Below, piece by piece: positions 12,497 through 26,075 of a stretch of 64,000 bases of DNA (within the stretch, counting starts at the first letter, position 1; each line of letters begins with the position of its first letter). A program made the position numbers and the translations under genes. The notes beneath the pieces are model-generated. The model searched no databases. It saw only the letters and a program-made list of their open reading frames with translations, and was not told the origin of the DNA. Source of the DNA: Morella rubra (taxonomy: Eukaryota > Streptophyta > Magnoliopsida > Fagales > Myricaceae); the NCBI GenBank assembly GCA_003952965.2, contig CM025849.1, positions 6,359,947-6,423,946 of the forward strand. The letters run 5' to 3'.

Positions 12497-15400
12497 ACTG
12501 GAGGTGATTAACCGGCAGCCTACCTCTCAGCTTTGCCTATTTGTGTGCAAATTCAGCAGCGAAATTTTTCCTTTCTAGGACAAGCTATGCTAATGTTGCA
12601 TTTGTAAATATATGATTCATTTATTCTTTAACTTAATAATTTCCTCACTCCAATTGGTGGTTAATTTTCACCTCATGAAATATTTATTGTATCTAATTTT
12701 GATTTTATAATTGTACAACCTCTATACTCAAAACTATTGCTTGTTTATGGTTCTTTTCTTGGACTCAGGTGGGACCTCCACGTTAATTTCATGGCTTAAA
12801 GCTAGAAAATTTGTGCACGGCTGCAGTTTATCTAGGAAGTTTGATGCCCATATATCGGTGGTGATGGCCGTATACTTTGTAACAGAAATTCCGGAGCTTG
12901 GGACTTGGGAGTGACAAATGGCTGTGATACCTCATGTTGCTGCTAATTATTAGTATGGAGGACGATTAGAGGGCTATGAAGTCTGAAGATGGGCAATTTT
13001 GTTAGGTTGACAGGAATATTGCTGCTTATTGGAAGCTGTATATGATAACCCAAGACTTTAGCAGCCAAACCTTGTTAAGCTGAGTGGTGCAGTGTACCAG
13101 ATTCTATTTAACGAGGACCCCTGTGAAGTAGTAATAGACTCACGCAGAAGCCCAAGTTATACTGATGGCCCATGATTTGTGTTAAACAGATGCTATCAGC
13201 TTCTTTAACACGGAGCACCATGATCTAAACCTGTATTTGTATCTGCCGCATAAAGTCTTTACTCCATCATACGTGTCTGCTTTGTATCTTGTCGGAGAAA
13301 CCTATATTCTCCGCTGTCTTTAGCCCTCTGATCGTCCTTTCCTCCTCAATTTTGAGCTGTCAAATACGAGGCGCCATTCATGCAACTTTAGTCACAATCA
13401 CAAACTAACGTATTATTCCAGGCCCAAAAATAAAGCTGGGAAATGTTTGGCCGTTTGAATTGATTTATCCAAAAAAACAGGAGAAGAATAGTGATTTTTA
13501 AAAGTAGCTTAGGACCGGGACAAGTGGAGAAATTACCTAAATTCAACCGGGTAAATTACATTTTGCAACTTCTAACTACAACTACTCAAACTAACCACTT
13601 GACATGTTGCTCCTAAATCGATAATAAGGGCATATTCGTTTTGATGAGATTTTTAGGATTTAAGGTGTTTTGAAAATTTTTAGGTGATGTTGGAGTTGTA
13701 TTGGTGTTTGTGAAGAAATTGTTGAGGTGTTAAAAAAGTAATGATGATTTTTAAGGTTGTTGTTTATAGATTATTTTTATTGGGATGAGTGAAGAAGATA
13801 AAATGTAAAATAATATTATTTATTTGTAATATTTATTATAATTTTGAATTTATAAAAAAAAGGAGAAGCAGAAAAAGACAAACGTCTAATATGGTTAAAA
13901 AAAAAAAGAGGAAAAAGACAAACGACTAATGCGGTTAAAAAAACAAAAGAAAAACAATTTGCGCAAATGAAGAACGCAAAACAAAAGGTGATTGACGCTT
14001 GACAAGCTGCAGGTATCGTAGGTGCAGGGGAGGAAAAGTTGCGGCAACGTATTAAATGGTCAGCGAAAATGACTATATTGCCCTCAACCAAATCACCCTC
14101 AACTAACTCAGCACATTCATAATCATCAGGGCAATTCCGTCCATTCATGTTCTTTTTGAATTTAATTCACTGGACATGTGGGGGCCACATGTTTTACACA
14201 AATCTATTTTACCCTTCGAGCTTTCTGCCCTTAACGTATTACCTGAGAATACGTTGGTAATTCGTCATCATTTTCTCCATGGCAAAGTTGGAAACGTATT
14301 TCTTGTATCTTGATTTTAAACATGTTCGGTTTACAATATACAAATGTTGGATTCGAATTCTTCAATTATCAAGCAAACGAACACACCCTAAGTTTGCACT
14401 GTTTTGCACCTCCTATCCTAACTACTGTTCATTTTGTGCTCAAACTAACAAACTCGACACGTTGGTACAATTTTACCGTTAAGATCATATCACGTGCCTT
14501 TTTTTATTATTTAATTTTAATGATGAGATTTTAACTTGGGTGCGAAGTGCAAAATTATTGATAGTTTGAGGTCTAACACGTGAATTTGATAGTTTAAGAT
14601 GTAATTTATCGGTTGAAAAGTCTTAATTTAAGAGGGGTCACACAAAGAAAAGTTGCCCGTCACCTTGCGTATTGCACTTTTTTGGGGGCTCAGGTATAAA
14701 CTCTGCGAGATTTATGACCAAGGTTTCAGAGGTTGGCATTGACCGATTATTTTGCGTGCATCAGTTAGTAAGCAGGAAATACTTCAACTGTTTAAAAGAT
14801 TGTAAAGCAACGTGGACAAGGAATGATTCAAAGCCAATCAAAGGGACCTCTGAGTAGCTCTTCAAATTCTATCGCAGACGGCAGACCGCTCTTGGGTGCC
14901 TAAAGAAGTTATCAAAAAGGACATAGTTTGCGTATCTTGGGAGCAATCACTAGACCGAGTACCTTTAGTCAAACAGCACAAACGTGTTTCACGCATTTAA
15001 GCAATATTCCCATTTCCCACTTCGGGGTTCTCGTCCCTTCCGGCCTCCTTTGTTAGTTTACGTTCTGATATCCTGATAGATATCTTGCTTAATCTCTTCT
15101 CTGTGCATTTTTTTTTCTCCCCACAATCTATTGCTTATTGCATAAGTTCTTTGTTCACAAAGCGGTTTTCGGACTGTCCCCTTGAAATTTCTAGGATTCT
15201 TTTCTTTTACGAAACAGGCCATGAAAAAAAGCTCACACAAAGGGGTAAGCCTGGCAACCATGGATCAAGCATGGGGTAGAAGTATATAAAATAGAAATTA
15301 GCAGTTCGAATAAACAGTCATTTACATATTCCTATCAGTAACGGGAGATTGACCAAATGGGAAAAATAGCCACTACTCCAAAACTTGTAAAAGAAATGGA

Positions 15401-15590
15401 GATTCTTCCACTTCCTTGCTTTACAAATAGAAGTGAAAACACTACGATTAAAAACTATAAAAACTAAAATAGGGAAGAGGGCCTTCTTTTCTGCCCCACT
15501 GTAACCTAAACAGCTCCACAACAAAACAGGAAAAGACATGGGGTTAGTACAATAAGAGCAGAAGTTCTGCGATTTAGAGATAGAGAGCTC
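12497..15590. other. 3' UTR and convergent intergenic region
   Basis: The nucleotidase (+) and the NT-C2 gene (-) converge here, so both 3' UTRs lie inside. The first ~900 bases after the nucleotidase stop are of mixed composition, consistent with 3' UTR. From about 13620 to 13850 there is an AT-rich segment resembling another near 23690-23890. Plus-strand ORFs near 14280-14860 are short, lack family resemblance and are not called. Confidence 0.55.
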
Positions 15591-18500
15591 TTAAGAAGTC
15601 TCCTTTGTAACTGGCAATGCCTTCACTGGTACATCACCTACTGCCACTGCCACTGGAGATTCAACTGCTAGCTGGGAGGATCGGGTATAGTGGAACTCAA
15701 TTTGTAGCGTATGATGAACAGTTGTTGAGGTTGCCCTTAAACCCTTCTTGATATCAGCCTCTAAACCCCTTATGGGTATCGCAGCCAGGAAGTTCTTAAT
15801 ATACTCCTTGCATGATTCCTTCCCTCTACACACAACCTCTTCTCTGTTACTGTTCTCCGATTCATTCGATGTGACTACTGCGGTCCCCTCTGCTGAAGTT
15901 TCCTGGCAGGTTTTAGGTTGCACCTTAGGTTTTTCCTCTGATCCTCGACTCTCATTTGAACATTGTGCAATTTTCGTCTCTTTGTCAAATTTGAGGACAT
16001 ATGCCTGGTTGCATCCTTCATAAAGCCTCTCCCCCAAAGTGTCGATGATATAGAAAGCATCCTTCTCAACCTTAAGTACAAAGAAGTGGTCATTCCAACA
16101 TACAATATAGACCAAAGGCTCCCCATTGCTTGGGCAGTCTGATGCAGAAAGGCTGATCTCATCCCATATACTGTCAAAGGACATGGCCCCGTGTAGGAAG
16201 TCAAAACCCCGCTCTTCCAGTCCTTCTGGCTGGAAGAATCCAACAAAGGACTTTTCTGGAACAACAGAAAGGGGACGGATTTTGGCTTGGATAATAGTCT
16301 CAATATCAAAGTGTTTGTCGGGGAACTGCTCTATGTAGGCCTCATTCTCGCAAAGATTTCTCCACTCTAATGACCCGTCTCTAATAAGCCTGTCAAATTC
16401 AGACTCATTGGGCATCTCATCTCGGTTGGAATGCAACCAATCAGCGATGACTGCAACCAGAGCTGTACATGCACTCTCCCCAGCAGCACGTTCACTCCTT
16501 TGATCAATTGAAGCAAAAAAGACTTGAGTCTGGAGCTTCAATTGTCTGTCACGGCAGGTGACCTCCTTAGACTCCCAACTTCCAACAGCAAATTTGTCAT
16601 CCCCAAATTCAGATATCAGCCTGTCAGTACTGAAACCTTCTCCTATTTTATGCCCCTGCAACAAAAACAATGTCAGTAATTGGACTAGGAACAAATACTA
16701 TTGTCTAAAGTGGGGATCCAGAAAAGAGAAAACAGCAGCAACAGCAACGATAACCACAGGTTTCTACTGAAAAGAAGAGTGAAGTAAAAGGTTCGACACA
16801 TACATCACTAGAGGAGCTAAGCTGCCGACGATCATAATCTATATCATCCCCACCCACTTCTCCATAATGTTTTTTTAGAAGAGGCTCCCCTTTGGCTTTA
16901 GGAGGAGGTTTGAAGCTTAGTCTCCTCTTCTGCCAAGATGGGATATTGCCATCTGAGGTTGGCTGCAGGATCTGCTCAGAGATTGGTGCATGTGTATTCT
17001 CAGTACTATAGCATCCCCAATCAAAGTTACGGTTGCTGTAGTAGATCAAGAATTCATCTTGACCATCATTTGTTGTCTTGGAATATGACACTCCAGTAAA
17101 TTTCGCAGAGGTCAATGTTTCATAACTAACTGGATGGCTAATGCTCAAATCATCCTTACTCTCCTCTGATTGCCTGTCAGCATCCTCTTCATCATCAGGT
17201 GAATCTGTGGGATAATTGCACTCAGGATCTGTGCTTCTGTCAGAACACCTGCCATCACTGCCCTCCTCTTCACGGCTTGCCTTCTTTCCTCTTCCTGGTG
17301 AGAGATAATATTTAAAGGTTTTCACTTTTCTCAGACCAGCTTTAAGGGCAGAAAACTCGTCTTTCTCATTTGAGTGAGCTTCCGCATAACAGGGTGACAG
17401 TGGAAGGCACAATATTGATTTCTGCATCGTCTCTGAAGGTTCTCGAGCAGTTATCAATTCCAATAAACTGAGAGATAACTGTATTATGGATAAACTTGGG
17501 ATGAGCTATTTAAATTTTCAAATACCAAACAAACATGACAAAGGAGAAAAATGATGAGAGGACATCACATGGAATTCCCACTAGAAAAGTTAAAAGGTAC
17601 TCACAAAGAGTGAGGGACAGCAATATTTAGTGCTAATTGGGCCTTCCACAGGTACACTGATTTGAATCTCTTTTCCATCTGCTGCAGAAGCATATTCTGC
17701 TAAGTTTAATAATGCAGTTCCAAGAACAGGAGCTCTGTTTGTAGACTCTTCACTCATGCCCTAAATTCAAAAGAACGATATTTCACTGGTATTAGCAACA
17801 AAATAGTTAATCAATGAGGCAGAATGAACATCCAGGAGCAAAATAAATAATTGGGCGAAGCCCTTAAATTACTGGAGGCAAATTACATCACACTCATAAA
17901 AAGTTGGGTTTGTTCGAATCATAAGAAGTCTATGGTTGAGCTCTACAAAATAAAATACAAATGCAGAATACCAGTCTGAATATAGGGAGAAAGAAAAAAA
18001 AAAGTATATCTGAGTTGATTAGCATCCTTCATTCATATACTGTAACAGTCTGAATCAATGAAATTGACCAGGGGATATGCCAACTTTAGTAATCCATAGA
18101 TGCGTGTCCAACATCTGCACGAAAGTCATATCTACAATAATAAATTGTGAAGTAGTGACCACAGGTCTCAACAGTGATGGCTTCAGATACGCTAAAGAAC
18201 ACTCGATCCCAAAAGGATCAGCAGTAAAGGCAGCACCAAAATCACAGATAAGCTTATTCTTAAGTGGACCTAGTGAATCCCAACCAATACAATTCACTGA
18301 GCAATCCATAACAGCTCTAAAGGACTCACCCATCATGCTAACCGAGCATAGGTAATAATCAGCAAACTAAAAACAAATAAAACTTATGTACGACTACAAA
18401 ACCTATTATCCACCTTTACCAAAATTCAAAAGAAGTACAAAGACCAAGGTACCACAGCTATCAAAACTTTGACTTTAATAACAAATAGAACTTTCTATTC

Positions 18501-19050
18501 CACAGGAAAAAAATGACAAAAAACACCAAACTTCCAATATTGTGAATTAATTCCAGACTCATCCAAAGACAAAGAAGAATTGATGCTTCAAAAGAAGAAT
18601 CATGAGCAAAGATTTGAAAAAAAAAAAAAATATGAAAAAAAGAGCGAACACAAACTCAAGGTGCTCGCACAACATGAAGAATCCTAATTAAGCAAAGATA
18701 TGAAGACAGAATCACAAACTCACATCGAGCACTTTAAATGAGACCTTCCATGGACTGAACACGCCCTCCTTATAGCCCGAGAAACTACACACAGTACGAA
18801 ACCCTTCGTTCCATTCCACCACCCCACCATCTCCAACCCCCACTGCTTTGGTTAAATTTCTCTTTACAGAGCGCCTCAGGGAGCTGAAAGCTCCCTTCTG
18901 ACCTTTCCACTTAATCTCACACGCCAATGCCTTCTCTCTTTCCGATTGAGCCAAACTTAATCCTTCGAGACGGTGAATGAACATTATTGCTTCGAATTTT
19001 CTCGACGACAGCGGTGGCCACGATGGCCATCGCATCAGCTTCACCACCAT
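15591..19050 (-). CDS. NT-C2 (EEIG1/EHBP1 N-terminal) domain protein, plant-specific family
   Basis: Four exons on the minus strand: 19050-18724, 17760-17605, 17478-16804 and 16655-15591, all joined in phase 0, giving 740 residues. Residues 1 to about 180 form an NT-C2 domain: KFEAIMFIHRLEGLS, then ACEIKWKGQK, VVEWNEGF and VLGTALLNLAEYAS, closing with LSLSLLEL. NT-C2 domains are C2-like modules associated with membranes or the cytoskeleton. A central acidic, Ser-rich linker (about 200-250) is followed by a plant-conserved C-terminal half with RLISEFGDDKFAVGSWE, QTQVFFASIDQRSERAAGES and VCWNDHFFVLKVEKDAFYII. Arabidopsis relatives are AT3G11760 and AT5G04860; biochemical function is not established. 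Exon 3 was set at the acceptor ending at 17479 because the nearer AG would break the frame. The tail after about residue 580 is low complexity and then a short conserved segment. Confidence 0.9.
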
Positions 19051-19355
19051 TGGCTAAAACAAGGAAAGCCAATGAATTCGTGAAATTTGAGGAACTCGGG
19101 CAAATGGGTATTGAAGTTCTGCAAAAGTAAACAACGATTCTGAAACAGAGTCGGGGATGTTTAAGAATATGGGTACTGAAGATTCAGTAGACGAAAGAAA
19201 CAAAAACAAAGACTTTGTATTACCGTTTGAATTTCTCAATGAACAACGGAGTTTTTTTGGGTTTGGTAGAGAAATATTTAGTGCAGATAATGACAACTGG
19301 ATTGTGAAGTGGAAGGAGATTGACAGAGAGAATGAAGGCGGAGAAGCGTGCAACG

Positions 19356-19365
19356 TATATATAAT
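19356..19365 (-). promoter_or_regulatory. TATA box candidate for the NT-C2 gene
   Basis: The minus strand reads ATTATATATA about 310 bases upstream of the start codon at 19050. This would put transcription start near 19330 and a 5' UTR of about 280 nt. Upstream lies a CT/GA microsatellite, common near plant promoters. This is inference from composition only. Confidence 0.45.
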
Positions 19366-19529
19366 AATCGGAAAATGCCGTTTTTTTATGCAAGAGCCGA
19401 GAGAGAGAAGCCGGCACTCCAATTTACCTAGGAACCAACGTCTCCAGTTCCGCCTACAAAGTAGTTTGGCAAATGTGTCGTTGTATTGTTGTTTACATCA
19501 ACCTCAAAATTGTCAACTTTGTTGCCATT

Positions 19530-19555
19530 TCCTCTCTCTCTCTCTCTCTCTCTCT
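19530..19555. repeat. (CT)n microsatellite
   Basis: About twelve CT units in the upstream region of the NT-C2 gene, followed by a T-rich stretch. Length is likely polymorphic. Confidence 0.9.
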
Positions 19556-20579
19556 GTGTTTTGGATTTTCTTATATTTTTGTTTTTTTTTTTTCTAAATC
19601 TTTCTCGGGTTTTTCTTGATCATCCTAAAATCTTGGTGCTCGAAGTATAAATAAATTCGGATAATAAAATAATCCTTTAGGATCGTCACTAACAAGTAGG
19701 TTATTTTTTCTCCATTAGTGAATGGAGAAAAAAGAATGGAGATTCGACTTTTAAGTTCTTACATATTTTGGGGGGGGTAGGAGACTAGTAAAGTACAAAT
19801 ATAATCATTTGTCATTGTGTGCGAGATTTTTTTTTTTTTTGTCAACGAGAGTATCTAGTGTTTCTTTCCGATTAATCCTTTAGAATTGTGCGATTCTGTC
19901 GGCTCACACGAATCAATATGTAAAATTTCTAATTACCAAAAAAGAAAGACTTATCATGAACCAGGGTGTAAATTTTTTCTAATTACCAAAAAAATAAATA
20001 AATAAGAGACTTATCATCAACTTATCTATTTGGCATATGAAGCTGGAATCTCCTTCCTGCACAGGTGCCAATCATTCAAATACCAACTTAACAATCTATT
20101 ATATATGCATGTAAAAAATAAAAATGACACATTTGTTAATATTACCATTTTAATTTTTAAGGGTTCACCTAACAATATTAACTCTAGTAATACCTTTGGA
20201 CTAGGCTCTCGTTCAAACAACAGGCAGGTGATTTTTATTTAATTTTAATATATATATATTAAAGGGACAAAGTTAAAAATTAGGGATAAATATATTTTGC
20301 ATTCTTTATTTTCCTTCAGTTTCAATAAAATTTTTGTTTATCTCTAAAATTACGATTTTATTCTCATAAAATGGTCACTACTAAAAAAATTATGAGAGAC
20401 AAAATTATCATTTTGTAAGTCAAAAATAATTTTCCATCCAAATTAACCAAAATTTTAAGTGAAGGTGCAAAATGTCTTAAATCAATAGTTGGTTGATACA
20501 AATATTATAAAAATAATAGATTTTGGTGTAAAGTGTCAAGATCCTCATAATAAAAGAGTGTAAAGTGTATTTAACCAAA

Positions 20580-20710
20580 ACAAATTAACTATTGGAAGGT
20601 CATTATACGAAAAAGATATTTGGAGGCTAAAATGAATAAAACAAAAACTTTTTTCAAAAATACATTAAGAAAAGATAAAGAATATGCCGTTTTTAAGAGC
20701 TTTTAAAGAA
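20580..20710. repeat. Dispersed repeat, copy 1 (copy 2 at about 23880-24010)
   Basis: This segment and one near 23880-24010 share an ordered series of words: 'ttaactatt', 'gaataaaac', 'tttttc', 'aaaaat', 'cattaa' and 'ggagctttta'-like ends, in the same orientation, with many substitutions. They look like two old copies of one non-coding repeat. Confidence 0.5.
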
Positions 20711-20806
20711 TATGCCATCTGAAATCTTGCATAACATGATTCCGTTGTTGTTCATCCAAAGAAAAAGTTAGACTTGCTTTGTCTTTCTTCTTAATCGATT
20801 GGCAAA

Positions 20807-20809
<3 letters not shown>

Positions 20810-20837
<28 letters not shown>
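20810..20837. repeat. (TA)n microsatellite
   Basis: A run of about 13-14 AT units inside intergenic DNA. Confidence 0.9.
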
Positions 20838-23800
20838 CTGCAACAAGAAAATCTGAAGTGTACCCTTTCAACAAGCAAAAAATACATAATGTGAGAGATA
20901 CGTCACGTGAATGATTAATAAATTGAAATTATATATTTATGTCAATGAAAAGTTTTTGTCTTACAAGCTATTAACTTCTCTGACAATCTTCATGCTTTGC
21001 AAAGCGAAATTGAAGGTGGACTTGTAAAGCTTTAGCCATAGAAAACGTGAAGCTTTAGTCATATATGTACTCTCATGCCTTTGCTTCTATGCAAGGTGAG
21101 AGAATAAATTAATCAAGACAAAAGATGTCTTCAGCATATTCTCGAGCAAGTTTCAAATGGACCAATCTCAATCGGTTAAAGCATAAAAGTTCAAGACATA
21201 TTATTAATGCATGGATGGTACATACAATACACATGCATGCACATTGATGCATATATATATATATGATCTGCATGTATGTGGAATTTAAAGTTATGCTATT
21301 CAGTATGATATCAATTCGGAGTAATGATATAGAAGGAATAGGAAATCTCAAAATCAGTGGAAATATTTTTCTCTTAACAAAAAAAAATTGTTAAATTTTT
21401 TTACTTTTTTTTTTTTTTTTAACATTTTGACTCCCTTAAAAATGTAACGAGCCCTCCTAATATCTATTACTGACTTTGTCCTATTCTTTAAGTTCTTATC
21501 ATCGTATCCCATTAATCCAGGGATTTTGATCATATCTCTCACCCAAGGACGAAGCTTGGGGGCAGTGGGCCATGGCTTCCCAACTAATTCCCAAAATCAG
21601 TGAAAATGTTTTGTTCTCTTCGAGGAAAAAAATATTTTGTTAATAATTTTTACTTTCTTTTTATATTTTGAATTCATAAAAATTATTTTTGAATAACTGG
21701 TCTCCTAATATCTTTTCATAGGATTAACAGTGACATCTTCAGATTTTTTGACATTAACCAAATAATTAGCGTTGTTAAATATTTGACAGATTTGCCATAG
21801 TTTTGTTAATATCATTTATATTTTGAACAAATTAAATGACGTAACATGCATGTCACATTTGGTCTTGGATTTCTTTTATTTATATTTCTTTTTCTTTATA
21901 TTTCTTTATTTAGGAGTTTGAGAGTAGAATTTCTGGTGTTATAAATTTACAGTGTGAATACCATTGTCATAGAGCACAACTATAAAATAAACGAAGAAAA
22001 TGTTATACACATTCATAATGTCCAATCATATGATCCTCTCAGCACATTTGACTCGCCTGTTAAGTTATGGGGTCAAATTTTAAATAACATTTAATGTTTT
22101 TGTTTGTATACATAAATGACCTAAGCATAAAATTCAAACAATTTAGGTAGCATCATCATTTATACTTATGGAGAACACTATAAAGAAATATAATCTAAGC
22201 AGACAGATCTGAGGTATATTAATTAGGCCTGCAAATTGGCTCTTGGAAAACCCATGGATTCAGCATTTCCATGGATTAGATTTGTGAGATTTTTAAATTC
22301 ATAAAATGATACCAAATACGTTTAATTAAAATTTGCTCAAAACTTAGCCAACAACTCAGTGAAATACATTAAATTTCCAGAGATGGTAAAAACCAAGTTG
22401 GCCAAATATAAATCACAAGTTTAGACTTAAAAGTCTCCATTATTTAAGCTTCCATTTTTTAAAAAAAAAATTATTAGTGGCATTTTGAGATGGTAAAATA
22501 TGATTTATTTGAGTAAAGTATGATTAATGTTTATTGATTTTAAAATTCTACCACCAAATTACCATTCAAAATTTTAAGATTTTTAAATCCATCAAGTTTA
22601 ATAGTTGTGGAGAGGAACATGCAAAATTAAAATTTCATATGTCTCATATGTCATATCACGGAATGACAATAATATCCATGATAACCTTAATGAATTGACA
22701 ACAATATCCTCTTGAACATAAACATATGCAAAATGATAAAAAAAAAAAAAAAAAGGGATAGGTTTAAAGTTAGTCCCTATGATTTGGCTGAAAATCAAAT
22801 AAGTCTTTCAACTTTAAAACCCATCAAATTAATCTCTAAGGTTTAGCATCCATTAAGACTTTAGTCCTTCCGGGACCCTTCAATTGTGAATGATTTTAAA
22901 CTTCAGGGACTAATTTTATGTGTTTCAAAGTTTAAGGATTTGATTTTTGCGTAAACCATGGGGACGAATTTTATATTTATCCCCCCAAAAAAAACTTCCA
23001 ATTTCCGTATATATACTTTGAAGAAAAAATTTGACCAAGAGTGCGAAGCATCTAATGCTAGTAGTTGTAGGGCACAATGTGTCAAAGTGAGTAGTTTAGA
23101 GCACAACTTGTCAAATCCCTTATAATAAATAGTTGAAAAATTGTATTTATTTCAAAAATTTATATATAAAAGATGCAGGTGTTGAGTTTACAATTAACCA
23201 CCTCAGTGAAAGTGAAGTGCAAAACATGATATCAATTTACATAATTAACTCATACAATTCGTATAATACCCCTCTAACAGCACTTTGATAAGTGCATTCA
23301 ATTAATAAACCAAATATATCGCCTAGGGTAAAAGAAATTAAACCAAATGTATCAGTACTTGAGATCTTACGTATAACCATTATATAATCTCTTATTATAA
23401 TCAAAATCGATTAGGAAAAAAAAAATTGTGGAACCAAATGTATTACTAATTAACTTAAAGACAAATGGCCATAGAGAGCCACGAAGTACGAACTCATTAG
23501 ACAGATAGATTGAAGACCGTAATGCTTTGCTTAATCTGCTGTGCCTAAATCAAAATCTAGCAGAAGTACTGGCAGAGTTTTTTATTAAATTTTGTTAAAT
23601 TTAACAAAAATCATAAATTTAGGGTGTAAAGTCTCAATAATAAGTAATTTGAGAGTGAGGTATATCAAAAGCCAAGACGAAGCCAGAAATTAAGAAGTTG
23701 TTCGGTTGTGATGTATTTTGAGGATTTTTTGTGTTTTGAGAATTTTTAGGTGATGTTAACTTTATTGGTATGCGTGTTTTTAGTTATTTTTATGTAGTGT

Positions 23801-25791
23801 TAAGAATGATGTTTGGTTGTAGAATATTTTGTATTCTGAGAATTCAAAAAAATCCTGAGATTTTTTTTAACCGAACGTCTTCTAACTATTAAAGGGACCA
23901 ATTATATGAAAAATATTTTTTGAGGGGCCAAAACGAATAAAACATAAATTTTTTTCTTTCAAAAATCCATTAAAAAAAGTAAAGAATACACTGTTTTTTA
24001 GGAGCTTTTACTCTGCCAGACCCTGACTTCAGAAGCTATAATTTAGAGTCCAAATGTCAATAACCCTATAATTCACCAATGAAAAATAAAACACCAGCAT
24101 GAAACATTGCACCCATAACTTGATTATTAATTGATTCATATTGACAGTATTAAAATAGAACATGACGCATGCTGTGTAAAATACAAAAATTTGATGAAAC
24201 ATAAAAGTTCTTTTGATCAGAAAGGTATCTGAGATATTTTATTTCTAAATGCTATATATATATATATATCGCTCTTTTCTATTTTGTTTCTTGCATGCGT
24301 CAAATGAAAGAGAGGCCTGTACCGAGAAAGTTGGATTTCTTTTTATCTAAAAGCCAACAAGGGAATTGAAACAATAGACTTCGAAAGATCAGGAAAAAAA
24401 TAATTGACGAATTAGTTATATTTGGTAGACATGGAATTACTTGTACGGAAGCACATCTTCAAGAAAAAAAGAGTATAGACGTCTCTTTCAAAATGTACGA
24501 CCTTACATCTAGCCAAATAACTAATATTCCTGCCTGGCCCCTCAATATCCTTCAATTATTATTATTATTATTTGATTGGAAAAATTTCCCCATATTTTTT
24601 GATTTCTTTATGGATAGATGCAATGAATACAAGACTTCGTATAATAGAGAATAAATTTATATTTTTATATTATTATTATTATTGTTATTTATTGTTCTTG
24701 GATGTTCATGCCTAGGAAAAATACACACCTTTGTTGACGGGCGTCAATGGATGGGCATTGAGGTATTTAACAGAAAATAAAGTTCCCATGTGTTATTTCC
24801 AAAAGTTTATTAATTCCAATAGGTTCATCCAGGACTACAGCTTCTGCTTGGAAAAGAAAAAGAATACTCAGTCCACAACTCTAACCAAATTTGATCACAT
24901 CGGGTAATAGGCATGATAATCCAAGTACAATATTATTGTCATAGATTTGTAGTCAAATTCTGTACTTAATTTTTCCATGCCCCAAAAACTCTCAACAAAC
25001 CATCAAGATTGTGAGGCAGGCTATGCTCAATTTTACCTGAATTCAAAGCTTTTTTCTGCTCACGTCTGATCGTGGAGGAAAATCCTATGGAAAATATACC
25101 CGTCCATGCCCACCCCACCACCCAAAAGAGGGGGGGGACAGAACTTAGTGGGTTCTTTCGAGTTTCAAGGTACCCATGAACAATGTACTCCTGCATATAC
25201 AAGGTGGCAAGCAGTTTTTTAAATGTCAAATCTATCACATAAAAAAAAAAAGAAGAAGGGTGATCTGCCCCTACAAGATCATGATATCAAGTCGACAGCG
25301 AAATTAGCTTTAGCTATATTCAAAATTGATGAAGCTAACATCATGGTGGAGAGTACTTTCTTCTTCCACTTTTTCTTTTTCTTTTTCTTTCGCTTTTTGC
25401 AGGCAAGCCACGATGCAAAGTTGACATCAGGCTTGCTTGCCTTCGGAAAGAGATTGAGGGAAACAAATAATTCAGAGATGCACAGAGTGGTACTTTTTTC
25501 AATGGCCCATTGCTTCTGAGTATTAGGGGTGTCTAGTTCCAAAGGATAACGCAAAAAAATGGAGAAAGGAAATCGTTGACTTCGACTCCTACACCTTATC
25601 GCCACCATATGATGTTGGATTTGGTATCTATTAGAGTTCAAATACCCAGACGTCAACCAAAGAGTGATGAAAGCCTCCTCCTCCATTGTTCCCCAACTTT
25701 ATGTTGCCCCTATTAGGATTGAATCTGCAACCTACCCCAATGACCAATTACAGCACAAACAATGGCCCCAAAAGATATCATGCTGCAACTG

Positions 25792-26075
25792 ATTACGCTG
25801 TTTTGGTCTGCCATATAAGACAACCACATAATACCCTGCACATATCTATCTGTTCTAGTCAACTGCTTGCACTCGAGAAAGAGATTTTTCATAGATGTAC
25901 CTAACCAGTTCTAGTTGCTTGATCATGCAACGCTTTCCTTGGCATCACCCAAATTACACTGTTTTGCTCTGCCATATAAGACAACCACATAATACCCTGC
26001 ACATATCTATCTGTTGTAGTCAACTGCTTGCACTCGAGAAAGTGAGATTTTTCATAGATGTACCTAACCAGTTCT
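25792..26075. repeat. Two-copy 161-bp direct repeat
   Basis: Copies at 25792-25912 and 25953-26075 share 'gccatataagacaaccacat' and 'caactgcttgcactcgagaa' and end in 'cctaaccagttct'. Only a few bases differ. About 40 bases separate the similar parts. Confidence 0.85.

Noticed and set aside
19157..19597. Plus-strand ORF of 146 codons
   Set aside because: It overlaps the promoter and 5' UTR of the NT-C2 gene and runs into a CT microsatellite and poly-T; no family resemblance.
25279..25686. Minus-strand ORF of 135 codons
   Set aside because: Part is homopolymer-encoded Lys and the rest shows no recognisable domain or splice context.
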